Positions 51,225-60,113 of a DNA stretch of 64,000 bases are shown here, in pieces (positions within the stretch are counted from its first letter, which is position 1; the number at the start of each line of letters is the position of its first letter). The stretch is from Halorubrum sp. BV1 (lineage in GTDB: Archaea > Halobacteriota > Halobacteria > Halobacteriales > Haloferacaceae), in NCBI RefSeq assembly GCF_000746205.1, contig NZ_JQKV01000002.1:310001-374000 (forward strand). Direction: 5' to 3'. A program made the translations under genes and the position numbers. The notes under the pieces were generated by a model. The model was not told where the DNA came from. It made no database searches and saw only the letters and a list, made by a program, of their open reading frames with translations.

Positions 51225-52991
51225 CTATGCCTCCCGTCGAAGCCGCTCGACCACGTACTCGCGCTCCAGTTCGCCGAGGAACTCGCCGAGCCGCGGCCCC
51301 TGCGTGTCGTCGAAGAAGAGCCGGTAGCCGGCCGAAAAGAAGTCGCTGACCTCGATGTCGTGGTCGCGAGCCGTCTCGTACATCTCGCTCTGTATCGCCT
51401 CGCCGTCGTGTCCGGCAGCGACGAAATCGGCGAGGTCGTCGAGCGCGGCCGCCACCTCGTCGTCGAAGTCGACGTCTGGAAGCGCGGTCTGGAGCCGGTA
51501 GTCGTACTCGTTTTCGGTCCGTTCGGCCCAGTTTCGGGCCTTCTCGACGCGATCGAGGGCGGCCGCGATCGCCTCGTCGCTCGCGTCCTCAGGGATGTGG
51601 CCTTCATCGCGGGCGAGCCGCTCGCGGAACGCCGGGTCGTCGACCATGCCGAGGACGGCCGCGAACGTGTAGGGAAGCCGGATCGGCTTCTCGGTCGGCG
51701 GGTCCTCCGGACGTCCGACGACGAACGGGTACGCGCGCTCGGCGAAGGCGGTCAGCCCCTCGTCGTCGACCTCGCCGAAGTACGCGCGCTCGAACCGGTC
51801 GAAGCGGTCGACAAGCTGATCGAGCCGCTCGACGTCGAGGTCGCGGGCCTTCTTCGGGTGGAGCGCGAAGAAGTACCGCAGCACTGCGGGTTCGAGAAGC
51901 TCCAGTAACTCGGGAACGGTGACGATGTTACCCGCGGACGAGGAGAGCGGCTCGCCGTTGAGCGTGAACCACTCGTACACCATCGGCACCGGCGGCTCGA
52001 TCCCGAGGACGTTGCGGGCGACATCGACCCCGGAGGGCCACGATCCCTCCGCGTGGTCCTTCCCGAACGGCTCGAAGTCGACGTCCAGCACCTCCCACTG
52101 GCCGGGCCACTCCAGCCGCCACGGAAGCTTCCCTTCGCGGAACGTGGCGGTTCCCTCGTGGCCACACCCCTCGATCGTCTCGTCGCCGACCGCCATGTCG
52201 GTGCAGGCGTACTCGACCGTCTCGCTCTCCGTGTCTACCCCGGTGACCGTCTCCGTGATCTTCCCGCACTCGGCACAGACGGGGTTAAAGGGGACGTACT
52301 CCCCGTCGACTTTGTCCTGATACGCAGAGAGCACCTCGCGGACGCGGTCGAGGTCGGAGAGGACGGTTCGGGTGACCTCGTCGAAGTCACCGTCGGCGTA
52401 CAGCTCGGTGTTAGACACCATCTCGACGGGGACGTCGAGACGGTCGGCGTCGGCTTCGAGCAGGGCCGCGAAGTGGGCGGCGTACGACTCGCGCTCGCCG
52501 AACGGGTCCGGGATCGCGGTGTACGGCTTACCGAGATTCCGCCCGATCGCGCCGGCGTCGACCTCGCCGAGCCCGACGATCTCGCCGTCGGCGTTCGCCA
52601 GCTTTCGCGGGATCTTCCGGAGGGGATCTTTGTCGTCGGAGGTGAACACCTGTCTGACCTCGTGTCCGCGGTCGCGGAGCACCTCGGCGACGAAGTAGCC
52701 GCGCATGATCTCGTTGACGTTCCCGAGGTGTGCCACGCCCGAGGGCGAGACACCGCCCTTGATCACGACCGGATCGTCGACGCCGCGCGACTCGATCTCG
52801 TCTGCAACGACGTCGGCCCAGAACGCGCGGAAGTCGCCGTTGCCGGCCGTTTCGCCGCCGACCGCTTCACCGTCGGCGAGTGCGTCCTCATCGTCGCCGC
52901 CGGTTTCTCCTTCGCTACCGCCCATCGCCGGACGGTCCGAGAGGATGTGCGGGGAGTCTGTCGGTCCGCCGGTGGCGTCACGGTCGGTCAT
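51225..52991 (-). CDS. lysS: Lysyl-tRNA synthetase, class I
   Basis: A 588-residue class I LysRS, the archaeal type. G-V-S-P-S-G-V-A-H-L-G-N-V-N-E carries the HIGH motif (as H-L-G-N), P-L-S-S-S-A-G-N the KMSKS-equivalent loop, and two cysteine pairs (C-A-E-C, with C-T..C-G later) form a zinc insertion near 240-290. The N-terminal 45 residues are an acidic halophilic tail. ATG 52991 overlaps the pyrH stop by 4 bases. Confidence 0.95.
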   Translation of the reverse strand: MTDRDATGGPTDSPHILSDRPAMGGSEGETGGDDEDALADGEAVGGETAGNGDFRAFWADVVADEIESRGVDDPVVIKGGVSPSGVAHLGNVNEIMRGYFVAEVLRDRGHEVRQVFTSDDKDPLRKIPRKLANADGEIVGLGEVDAGAIGRNLGKPYTAIPDPFGERESYAAHFAALLEADADRLDVPVEMVSNTELYADGDFDEVTRTVLSDLDRVREVLSAYQDKVDGEYVPFNPVCAECGKITETVTGVDTESETVEYACTDMAVGDETIEGCGHEGTATFREGKLPWRLEWPGQWEVLDVDFEPFGKDHAEGSWPSGVDVARNVLGIEPPVPMVYEWFTLNGEPLSSSAGNIVTVPELLELLEPAVLRYFFALHPKKARDLDVERLDQLVDRFDRFERAYFGEVDDEGLTAFAERAYPFVVGRPEDPPTEKPIRLPYTFAAVLGMVDDPAFRERLARDEGHIPEDASDEAIAAALDRVEKARNWAERTENEYDYRLQTALPDVDFDDEVAAALDDLADFVAAGHDGEAIQSEMYETARDHDIEVSDFFSAGYRLFFDDTQGPRLGEFLGELEREYVVERLRREA

Positions 52992-53713
52992 GACTGCTCC
53001 GTGCGTACGGGGTCGGTCCGTTCGTCGTCGCCGACCGGTATCACGTCGGTGCCGGAGTGGTCGCCGGAGACGACGGCGTCGACGACGGCGCTCGGGTCGG
53101 TGCCGTCGAGGACGATCGCGCGCATCCCCGCGCGGTCGATGAGCTTCGCGGCGAGCAGGTCGACGGGGGCGGAGGCACCGGCGTCGCGGCTCATCGGCAG
53201 GACGACCTCGACGAGTTCCGCGGGCGACAGCTCGGCGAACTGCGTCGCGTTCGGGTCGACGTTGGGGTCCGCGTCGTACACGCCGTCGGCGCTCGTCGCG
53301 TACACGAGCAGGTCGGCGTCGACCGACTCGGCGAACGCGGCGGCGACGGCGTCGGTGGTCTGTCCGGGCGTCATCCCGCCCATCACAGACACCTCGCCGC
53401 GGCGGAGCCCGGCGGCGGCCTCGTCGTACTCGGTCGCCGGCGAGACGGCCGCGACATCTCCGAGCGCGGCGATCAGCAGCCGGGCGTTCAGTCGGGTCGT
53501 CCCGATGCCAAACTGGTCGAGTTCGACCTCGTTCGCGCCGAGGTCGCGTGCCGTCTCGATGTATTCGCGCGCGACGCCGCCGCCGCCGACGACGACGCCA
53601 ACCTCGTGGTCGGCCGCGACCAGCCGCTCGATCGCGTCGGCGTACGCGGCCACCCGGTCCGGGTCGAGATCGGGCGCGAGCACGCTTCCGCCGACAGAAA
53701 CGACGACTCTCAT
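52988..53713 (-). CDS. pyrH: Uridylate (UMP) kinase
   Basis: A 241-residue amino-acid-kinase-fold enzyme: V-V-S-V-G-G-S-V-L near 4-12, V-V-V-G-G-G-G-V-A-R near 40-49, and T-S-A-D-G-V-Y-D-A-D-P. Archaeal PyrH phosphorylates UMP for pyrimidine nucleotide supply. First gene of pyrH-lysS-DUF7573. Confidence 0.94.
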   Translation of the reverse strand: MRVVVSVGGSVLAPDLDPDRVAAYADAIERLVAADHEVGVVVGGGGVAREYIETARDLGANEVELDQFGIGTTRLNARLLIAALGDVAAVSPATEYDEAAAGLRRGEVSVMGGMTPGQTTDAVAAAFAESVDADLLVYATSADGVYDADPNVDPNATQFAELSPAELVEVVLPMSRDAGASAPVDLLAAKLIDRAGMRAIVLDGTDPSAVVDAVVSGDHSGTDVIPVGDDERTDPVRTEQS

Positions 53714-53808
53714 TACCGTCGAATATCCCTGTCGCGGTCTTAAGGATTATCAAGCCCGGACGCGCCCGGCCGGGAAACGCCTAAGCCGCTCGCACACCGC
53801 TACCGAGT

Positions 53809-54675
53809 ATGCAGCCGATATCGATCCTCGGGTCCGACGCCGCGGCCCTCGCCGCGGCCCTCGCCGATCGGCTCGACGGACGAGTGGCCGTCGTCGACCG
53901 TCGCGAGCGACACGACGGCGACGGGGACAGCACGGCGAAGAGCGCGCCAGACGGCGGGGTTGCCGACGTTCAAAGCGCAGAGGCGACGCTGACGAACCCC
54001 AACTGCGACACCGAAATCGCGCTCGCCGCGGACGGATCGTGGTCCGGCTCCGGGCGCGTCGACGGCCTCGACGAGCTGCTCGACGACCTCGCCCCCGCCC
54101 ACGACTACCTCCTCGTACTCGGCGAGTCGCGCCTGCGCGTGCCCGCCGTTCTCCTCGACGACGATGTCTCCCCCGGCGACGTTCCGGGTCAGGTTCTCGC
54201 CACCGCATCCTCGGCGGACGACGTCGCGCTCGACCGACTCGTCGCCGACCTCGACGACGCGGAGCCGTGGATCACCCGCGAGACGCTGGTTCGAAGGGTG
54301 GAGGCGTCCTCCGACGCCGACCGCTCCGGGGCGATCGCGACGTTCACCGGACGGGTGCGCGAGCGTGACGGCGCGGACGACGACCGAACGACGCACCTCG
54401 CCTTCGAGACGTACGAGGGCGTCGCGGGCGAGCGGATGGACGCCATCGCCGCAGACCTGACCGATCGCGACGGGGTCTTCGACGTCCGCATGCACCACCG
54501 GACGGGCGTGATAGAGTCAGGCGAGGACATCGTGTTCGTCGTCGTGCTCGCGGGACACCGCAGGGAGGCGTTCCGCGCGGTCGAAGACGGGATCGACCGG
54601 CTCAAAGACGAGGTCCCGATATTCAAAAAAGAGACCACCGAAGCCGAGGCGTTCTGGGTCCACCAGCGCGAGTGA
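53809..54675 (+). CDS. moaE: Molybdopterin synthase catalytic subunit MoaE with MobB-like N-terminus
   Basis: A 288-residue protein. Residues 1-155 resemble a degenerate MobB-type region (I-L-G-S-D-A-A-A-L near the start; no clear P-loop). Residues 160-288 are MoaE: G-A-I-A-T-F-T-G-R-V-R-E-R, F-E-T-Y-E-G-V-A, M-H-H-R-T-G-V-I-E, and the active-site lysines in V-P-I-F-K-K-E. MoaE transfers sulfur from MoaD/SAMP proteins to cPMP. The same SAMP proteins are removed from targets by JAMM proteases such as the one at 14737. No other moa gene is in the window. Confidence 0.88.
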   Translation: MQPISILGSDAAALAAALADRLDGRVAVVDRRERHDGDGDSTAKSAPDGGVADVQSAEATLTNPNCDTEIALAADGSWSGSGRVDGLDELLDDLAPAHDYLLVLGESRLRVPAVLLDDDVSPGDVPGQVLATASSADDVALDRLVADLDDAEPWITRETLVRRVEASSDADRSGAIATFTGRVRERDGADDDRTTHLAFETYEGVAGERMDAIAADLTDRDGVFDVRMHHRTGVIESGEDIVFVVVLAGHRREAFRAVEDGIDRLKDEVPIFKKETTEAEAFWVHQRE

Positions 54676-55022
54676 CCGGCCCTCGATTCGACCGGCGGAC
54701 GTGATTCGTTCAGGCGGTGAGACGAGAAACGAATCGCCCGTCCGGACGCGAGCGAGGAGCAGCCAGCCAGATAACGGCCCGATTCGCCCCTAATGTTCGG
54801 CAATAGTGTAAAATTAAATATGTAACGTCTTACTTCATCTGTGTCTCTAAAACTTCCTCTAATAGCTTTGTAAAATGTCTAACTCTACCTGCAGCCGTTA
54901 TGAACGGTTCGCCAGACACGTTTTAGATCGGTCGCGTCTGGTAAAACGCCATGAAAGCTACTGAACACCATTCAACGGTCGCCGCTTTATAACACCGTTC
55001 GGGGGCAAGAGAGGAGTGTACC
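54676..55022. other. AT-rich intergenic region, no gene seen
   Basis: 347 bases between moaE and the DUF7123 gene. About 54790-54970 is unusually AT-rich. It contains CCGTT-ATG-AACGG (54895-54907), interleaved complementary arms at 54912-54948, a TATA-like GCTTTATAA near 54982-54990 and a purine-rich GAGGAG (55013-55018) serving the next ATG. No convincing coding frame or RNA family recognised. Confidence 0.6.
54912..54948. repeat. Interleaved inverted repeats (pseudoknot-like order A-B-A'-B')
   Basis: CCAGAC (54912-54917), CGTTTTA (54919-54925), GTCTGG (54936-54941) and TAAAACG (54942-54948): arms 1/3 and 2/4 are perfectly complementary and alternate. Only one helix may form at a time, or a constrained pseudoknot. 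Confidence 0.6.
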
Positions 55023-55280
55023 ATGAGCGCGACTGCAAACCCCTCCACGAACGCGACGGCCGACGACCGCAGCAAAGAAGAGCGGCTGAAACAGTACCTG
55101 CTCGATCGCGCCGAAGAAGGCGAGATGTACTTCAAAGGAAAGTTCATCGCAGACGACGTCGACCTCTCACCAAAAGAGATCGGCGCGCTGATGGTGAAGC
55201 TCCGCGACTCGGCCACCGAACTCACCGTCGAGAAGTGGTCGTACACGGGCGCGACGACGTGGCGTATCGAGCCGGCGTAA
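55023..55280 (+). CDS. DUF7123 protein (winged-helix-like)
   Basis: 85 residues: L-K-Q-Y-L-L-D-R-A-E-E-G-E-M-Y-F-K-G-K-F-I, L-S-P-K-E-I-G-A-L-M and W-S-Y-T-G-A-T-T-W-R-I. The pattern looks like a small winged helix that might bind DNA; haloarchaeal family DUF7123. Preceded by a GAGGAG ribosome-binding site. Convincingly conserved-looking, role unknown. Confidence 0.78.
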   Translation: MSATANPSTNATADDRSKEERLKQYLLDRAEEGEMYFKGKFIADDVDLSPKEIGALMVKLRDSATELTVEKWSYTGATTWRIEPA

Positions 55281-55504
55281 TGCCACCGGACGCCATCGAG
55301 TGACCGGCAAACCGCCGCACGACTGCGCGCTCACGCGCGTCCCCGCGTCGCCGTTCCTCCGAGCGCTTTCTCTTTCCACCCGCGTGACGACCGCCGGTGT
55401 CGCGGTTTTCGATAGTCCGCGCGCGCCGGCGTGTTGTACGGCCATTCTCGGATATCTACCGCGAGCGCGCTCCCGCCCGTCAGGCGACCGTCGTCCGACG
55501 CGGG

Positions 55505-55512
55505 GTTTATAC
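55505..55512 (+). promoter_or_regulatory. TATA box of the M50 protease gene
   Basis: GTTTATAC centred about 28 bases before ATG 55536; implies a leaderless or near-leaderless mRNA and rejects the longer ORF starts. Confidence 0.55.
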
Positions 55513-55535
55513 TAGACGACCAGTTACGACGGACG

Positions 55536-56684
55536 ATGCCAGAACACGACGGAAGGGCGTCGGCGACGACCGACGCGCCGCGTCCGGAGCCGCTGCGGAC
55601 GTTCTTCCGGGTCGACGAGGTTCACCGGGACGACGGCCGCGTCCGGTACGTGGGCGAGTCGTACGTTCCGGAACGGACGCTGGTGAGAAAGCTGGTCCCG
55701 CCGTTCCGCGAGGCCGGATACGACGTCGACGTCGATGTGGTGGACGGCCGGCACGTCGTCGTCGCGACGCCGTTCGGCCACGACCGAGGCGGGATCCCCT
55801 GGGTCAACCTCGCAATGCTCGTCGCGACCGTCCTGTCGACGCTCTTCGTCGGGGCGTACGGGTGGTTCTATGTTGGATGGGGAGAGATCACGGCGAACCC
55901 GCTCGCCGTCCTGCGAGGGTGGCCGTTCACGGTCGCGGTGCTCGGCGTCCTGCTGACGCACGAGCTGGGCCACTACGCCGCCGGGCGGTATCACGGCGTC
56001 GACGTCTCGCTGCCGTACGTCATTCCGTTCGTGTTCCCGTTCGGCACGCTGGGTGCTGTGATCCGAATGCGGGGACGAATGCCCTCGCGGAAGGCGCTCT
56101 TCGACATCGGCGTCGCCGGGCCGATCGCGGGACTCGTCGCGACGGTCGTCGTGACCGCGATCGGCCTCTCGCTCGATCCGATCCGAGTTCCCGCGGCGCT
56201 CGCCGACGCCTCGGGCACCGTCATCCAGTTCAATAATCCGCCGCTGTTGTCGATCATCGCCGACCTCCTCGGGCAGCCGACCTCCTACGAGGATCCGGGC
56301 CTGACGGCGCACCCGGTAGTGATCGGCGGCTGGGTCGGGATGTTCTTCACGCTTCTCAACCTCCTTCCAGTCGGCCAACTCGACGGCGGTCACATGGTCC
56401 GCGCGATGGTCGGACCGCGACAGGAGACCATCGCGTCGCTCGTGCCCGCCGCGCTGTTCACCGTCGCCGCGTACCTCTACTTCTGGCGCGGCTTCGGAAT
56501 CGACCAGTCAGTCGGGTTGTGGGCGTTCTGGGGCGTGTTCTCGCTCGTGATCGCGTACAACGGCCCGGCGAACCCGACGGACGAAACGCGGCTCGGATGG
56601 CCGCGGCTCGCCGTCGGGATCGCGACGTTCGCGCTGGGCGCGCTCTGTTTCCTTCTCGTACCGATACAAGTCGTGACGACCTGA
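55536..56684 (+). CDS. Site-2-type intramembrane metalloprotease (M50)
   Basis: A 382-residue rhomboid-unrelated intramembrane zinc protease. N-terminal soluble region (1-85), then about seven helices with H142-E-L-G-H146 in T-H-E-L-G-H-Y-A-A-G-R and N-L-L-P-V-G-Q-L-D-G-G (third zinc ligand D). The G-V-D-V-S-L-P-Y-V-I-P-F-V-F-P-F-G-T-L-G-A segment is typical of archaeal members. Substrates probably membrane-bound regulators. Confidence 0.9.
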   Translation: MPEHDGRASATTDAPRPEPLRTFFRVDEVHRDDGRVRYVGESYVPERTLVRKLVPPFREAGYDVDVDVVDGRHVVVATPFGHDRGGIPWVNLAMLVATVLSTLFVGAYGWFYVGWGEITANPLAVLRGWPFTVAVLGVLLTHELGHYAAGRYHGVDVSLPYVIPFVFPFGTLGAVIRMRGRMPSRKALFDIGVAGPIAGLVATVVVTAIGLSLDPIRVPAALADASGTVIQFNNPPLLSIIADLLGQPTSYEDPGLTAHPVVIGGWVGMFFTLLNLLPVGQLDGGHMVRAMVGPRQETIASLVPAALFTVAAYLYFWRGFGIDQSVGLWAFWGVFSLVIAYNGPANPTDETRLGWPRLAVGIATFALGALCFLLVPIQVVTT

Positions 56685-56690
56685 GGTAAC

Positions 56691-56730
56691 GGTCGCTCAT
56701 CCGAAGTGATGGTCGCTCATCCGAAGTGAC
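56691..56730. repeat. 20-bp tandem duplication
   Basis: GGTCGCTCATCCGAAGTGAT and a copy differing only in the last base, just after the M50 stop codon. Probably a local slippage duplication. Confidence 0.85.
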
Positions 56731-56765
56731 GGACTCCCGAAACCGGGTCTCAGACGGACCTGCTC

Positions 56766-58439
56766 TCACTCCTCGCGCCGCTTTTTCATCCCCTGTCGCG
56801 TGAACTGCGGCCGCGCGCGGATCCCGCGCTTCTTTCGGAACGATCGGTAGAGGGCGACCGCGAGCGGCGCGGCCAACACGAGGACGACCGCCGCGAGCCG
56901 CCACTCCTCGGCGAACGAGTAGAGGATCGTCGACGAGAGCACGCCGACTGCGAGCAGCACGGAGTACGCGATCCGCATCGCGAGTTTGTCGAGGACCTTC
57001 GAGTCGTCTTCGATCGTGACGTCGACGTGGAGGTCGCCGCGGTTCGCTCGGTCGAGGAAGTCGTCGGCCTTCGGCGGGACGGTGAAAAGCGCCTCGGCGG
57101 TCCGTTGGGCCTGCTGGCCGGCCTGCTGGGCGAGGTTCCGTGCCGTCTCCTCGTAGTACCCCTCGTCTCTGAGGTACTCCGTCGCCGTCGAGATGAAATC
57201 GAACTCGGGATCGAGCGTGACACAGACCCCTTCGACGACCGTCGCGACCCGCAACACGAGTGCGAGGTTCGGGGGGAGCCGCAGGGGGAACTCGTATATC
57301 GTTGATTCGACCTGCTCGATTATCTGATTCACCTGGTACTGCTCTATGTCCTCGCCGCTGGCGTCAGCGATGGCGAGTTCCATCACGTTGCCCATCACCT
57401 CGCGGTCGGCGTCCGGCGACAGCGTCCCCATCGCGATCAGCGTGTCCAGTATCGCGTCGATGTCCTGTCGGGCGACCGCGACGTAGAAGTCGACGATCTT
57501 CTCTTGGATGAACGGCTCGACGCGACCCGCCATCCCGAAGTCGTAGAATATCACCGTGCCGTCGTCGTCGACCGCGAGGTTTCCGGGGTGAGGGTCGGCG
57601 TGGAACACCCCGTCTTCGATTATCATCTGGAGGTACACCTCTTGGAGCGTCTCCGCGATGGCGTTCCGGTCGAACCCCGCGTCGTCGAGCGTGTCGATGT
57701 CGCTGATCTTCGTTCCGGGGACGTACTCCATAGTGAGCACACGCGGGCCCGAGACGGCCTCGTAGGTGTCCGGAATCCGGATCCGGTCTTCGTCCGCGAA
57801 GTTGCCGCGGATCTCTTCGAGGATGATCCGCTCTCGCTCGTAGTCCATCTCCTCGCGGATCGTCTTCGCGAACTCGTCAGCGAGGTTCTCGAGCGAGAAC
57901 GCCCGCCCGCTTCCGGTGAACTGCTTGACGAGAGGGATCGACCAGCGGATGGTCCGGAGGTCCGCCTCGACGAGCGACTCGATCCCCGGGCGGCGGACCT
58001 TCACCGCGACCGGGTCGCCGTCGTATCGGGCCGTGTACACCTGACCGAGGCTCGCGCCGCTTATCGACTCGCGGTCGAAATCGTCGAAGACGTCGTCGAC
58101 GGGGCCGAGTTCGTCTTCGAGTACGGTCCGTGACTCCTCCCACGGGGCGGGCGGCACGTCGTCTTGGAGGTCCTCCAACACCTCGATGTACGCGGGCGGG
58201 AGGATGTCCGGTCGCGTCGAGAGCAGCTGCCCGAGTTTGATGAACGTCGGGCCGAGCGTGAGCAGGGTGTCGAGGAGGATCGCCGCCCGCTCTCGCTGCG
58301 TCTCCGCGTCGACATCGCGGCCGCCGCCGAACAGGAGGTACCGCTTCCGGTCCCGCCAGTAGGCGACGATCAGCGGCGAGAACTGCCGCATGACCACGAC
58401 GAATCGCCAGTAGGCGCGAAGGTTGACCAGCGTCACCAC
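56766..58439 (-). CDS. ABC1/UbiB (ADCK)-family kinase-like protein
   Basis: A 557-residue atypical kinase: F-I-K-L-G-Q-L-L-S-T-R-P-D (KxGQ, near 70-82), A-S-L-G-Q-V-Y-T-A (alanine-rich loop), V-K-V-R-R-P-G, F-H-A-D-P-H-P-G-N (catalytic) and Y-D-F-G-M-A-G-R. Two C-terminal helices (about 495-535) anchor it in the membrane. UbiB/ADCK ATPases help isoprenoid quinone synthesis, here probably menaquinone or methionaquinone-type pools. GTG start at 58439 or 58436; 3 bases after the Hsp20 stop. Confidence 0.9.
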   Translation of the reverse strand: MVTLVNLRAYWRFVVVMRQFSPLIVAYWRDRKRYLLFGGGRDVDAETQRERAAILLDTLLTLGPTFIKLGQLLSTRPDILPPAYIEVLEDLQDDVPPAPWEESRTVLEDELGPVDDVFDDFDRESISGASLGQVYTARYDGDPVAVKVRRPGIESLVEADLRTIRWSIPLVKQFTGSGRAFSLENLADEFAKTIREEMDYERERIILEEIRGNFADEDRIRIPDTYEAVSGPRVLTMEYVPGTKISDIDTLDDAGFDRNAIAETLQEVYLQMIIEDGVFHADPHPGNLAVDDDGTVIFYDFGMAGRVEPFIQEKIVDFYVAVARQDIDAILDTLIAMGTLSPDADREVMGNVMELAIADASGEDIEQYQVNQIIEQVESTIYEFPLRLPPNLALVLRVATVVEGVCVTLDPEFDFISTATEYLRDEGYYEETARNLAQQAGQQAQRTAEALFTVPPKADDFLDRANRGDLHVDVTIEDDSKVLDKLAMRIAYSVLLAVGVLSSTILYSFAEEWRLAAVVLVLAAPLAVALYRSFRKKRGIRARPQFTRQGMKKRREE

Positions 58440-58442
58440 CCG

Positions 58443-58826
58443 TCAGGCGTCACCGTCGGAGCCGTCTCCGTCTCCCTCGTCGATCGGGATAGTGCGCGCG
58501 GCGTCGTCGCTCCGCTTGGGGATGGTGACTTCGAGGACGCCGCGGTCCATCTCAGCGTCCGCGCCACTTTCGTCGGCGTCCGCGGGGAGCGGCAACTCGG
58601 CGTCGAGGAACAGCGGACGGTCCTCTCGCACATAGCGGAAGTCGTCCGGAACGGCCTTCTCTCGTCGGCCTTCGATAACGAGCCGCCCGTCCTCCGCGAG
58701 GACCTCAGTCGTCTCTGCAGTTGCACCCGGGAGGTCGACGACGAGAACGTATCCGTCGTCGGATTCGAGCAGATCCGCAAACACCGCGTCCGGGAGGTCC
58801 CGGAGCGCGTCGCGTAACGCTGACAT
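58443..58826 (-). CDS. Hsp20-type protein (second)
   Basis: A 127-residue alpha-crystallin-like protein: D-G-Y-V-L-V-V-D-L-P-G-A, L-V-I-E-G-R-R-E, then M-D-R-G-V-L-E-V-T-I-P-K at the end of the domain, acidic tail. Diverged from the Hsp20 at 7016: it has a shortened N-terminus and a deletion-like A-D-A-D insert. Co-transcribed with the UbiB gene. Confidence 0.83.
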   Translation of the reverse strand: MSALRDALRDLPDAVFADLLESDDGYVLVVDLPGATAETTEVLAEDGRLVIEGRREKAVPDDFRYVREDRPLFLDAELPLPADADESGADAEMDRGVLEVTIPKRSDDAARTIPIDEGDGDGSDGDA

Positions 58827-58929
58827 ACACACTCGTAGGGTCGCCGCGGCGAAAAAGGTGTGGAAACTGCGGATCGGCCACGCGGCGGGCCGCCGCGGTC
58901 AGGTGAGGCTGACCGGCCGGCCGGAGCGG

Positions 58930-59715
58930 TCAGTCATCCCGCTTGCCACCGCCGCGGTCGAAGTCGAGGTCCAAGTCGATGTCGTAGATGTCCTCGCCCT
59001 GTGATTCGCCCGGAAGGATGTCGCCGAGTCCGGCACCGAAGGCGGCGGCCGCCCAGACGAGCGCGACGCGTCCCATCCGCTCGACCGCGCTCGGGTCACC
59101 CTCGTGCAGCCGTCCCCACAGCAGTAACATGACGACCGACGTGAGGAGCGAGACGAGTAAGACGCCGGCGTACCGTCGCGGGATGACGCCGAGGATCGGA
59201 TGCCGAACCTCGATCTGCCGGAAGTCCGCGAAGTAGAGCAGGCCCGCGGTGACGAGGAGGACGAACCCGATGTGGACCGCGAGCAGCACGGGGACGTCGG
59301 CGACGGTGACTGCCGCGAACCACGCCGCGATCTCGAAGACGCCCCCTTCGACGAGAAGGGGGAGCGCGAAGAGGACCGACCCCACGAACGCCTCCGCCAT
59401 GTCCCGCGAGGTGTACTTGGTGATCCGGCTGGTGAACGCCCCGCTTCCGGGCATCTGTTCGACGAGGGAGATCGTCTGTCGAACCGCCTCGCGCTCGTGC
59501 GGGTCGTCGACGGTGTCGCGGAGTGCGTCGAGTTTCGCAAGCAGATCGGTAATGTCGGGGTCGCTCGGAGCGCGTGGCGAGTCGATCGATCGATCGCCGG
59601 GGGTCGTCGGTCCACCACCGGATCCCGCAGAGTCGTCCTCGACGGCGGTCGCGGAACCGTCGTCGGATCCCGCCGCGTCGTCGGAGCGCCTCGTGTCGTC
59701 CCCGTCGGTACCCAT
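58930..59715 (-). CDS. DUF2391 membrane protein
   Basis: A 261-residue protein. N-terminal 50 residues acidic and disordered; a helical segment; then S-R-I-T-K-Y-T-S-R-D-M-A-E-A-F-V-G-S-V-L-F and about five helices (about 115-245), the DUF2391 signature; acidic tail. The family is a putative integral membrane protein of unknown role in archaea and cyanobacteria. ATG 59715. Confidence 0.8.
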   Translation of the reverse strand: MGTDGDDTRRSDDAAGSDDGSATAVEDDSAGSGGGPTTPGDRSIDSPRAPSDPDITDLLAKLDALRDTVDDPHEREAVRQTISLVEQMPGSGAFTSRITKYTSRDMAEAFVGSVLFALPLLVEGGVFEIAAWFAAVTVADVPVLLAVHIGFVLLVTAGLLYFADFRQIEVRHPILGVIPRRYAGVLLVSLLTSVVMLLLWGRLHEGDPSAVERMGRVALVWAAAAFGAGLGDILPGESQGEDIYDIDLDLDFDRGGGKRDD

Positions 59716-59873
59716 GGCTCACTGCTTGCTGCCGACCACCGAAAGCGTACCGGGTACCGCGCTGATACCGCGCACTCGGACGCGTTCGATCGGGGGTCAC
59801 GCGGTAGCGATGTCGGGAGTGGTCGGGCACCTATCGACCCGGACCGCTTGGCCCCGCACGCCCGGCGTCGATC

Positions 59874-59882
59874 ATTTTATAT
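59874..59882 (+). promoter_or_regulatory. TATA box of the candidate small RNA
   Basis: ATTTTATAT, one of the best TATA boxes in the window, with no good coding start in register; predicts a transcript starting near 59904. Confidence 0.55.
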
Positions 59883-59903
59883 TCCGTGGGTTGCTACTAC
59901 ATA

Positions 59904-60050
59904 CCACGGGGTGAGTATCGAGAATATCGGAGACCGATATCAACGGCGTTCAGTTGCCGAGCGGTATCACAATGAGTCCAGTGTGGACCGTCTTCGAGGC
60001 GCAGAGCGCGCGGCTCTCTGTCAGCGATCCGCGCTCTGCGGTGCGTTTTT
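59904..60050 (+). ncRNA. Candidate small structured RNA (about 147 nt)
   Basis: Bounded by a strong TATA (59874-59882) and a T-run (60046-60050). The interior holds a perfect hairpin ATATCGG-aga-CCGATAT and a second CGGC/GCCG hairpin; then an 11-bp stem CGCAGAGCGCG/CGCGCTCTGCG (60000-60040) precedes the T-run as a terminator. An alternative small hairpin AGAGC-gcgcg-GCTCT inside the left arm would compete with the terminator stem. No known RNA family recognised. Transcription from the plus strand is inferred. Confidence 0.5.
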
Positions 60051-60113
60051 CGTCCGCGTTCTCCGTTTCTCGTAGCTTCCTGCGTCACGTATCGTCCGGT
60101 TCCGAGACGACGA

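Larger units (their letters stand above)
59716..60113. other. Intergenic region with a candidate small RNA, no coding gene seen
   Basis: 398 bases between two minus-strand genes. The first 150 bases hold nothing recognised; 59874-60050 holds the TATA, structured segment and terminator described separately. A 54-codon GTG frame at 59911 exists, but its third positions are AT-rich compared with real genes here. Confidence 0.6.

Noticed and set aside
52053..54368. 771-codon plus-strand frame through lysS and pyrH
   Set aside because: Antisense to two certain genes (class I LysRS and UMP kinase); no family features; arises from stop-poor GC-rich third positions.
59911..60075. 54-codon GTG ORF after the strong TATA box
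   Set aside because: Third codon positions are AT-rich compared with genes here and the sequence is better explained by RNA hairpins.
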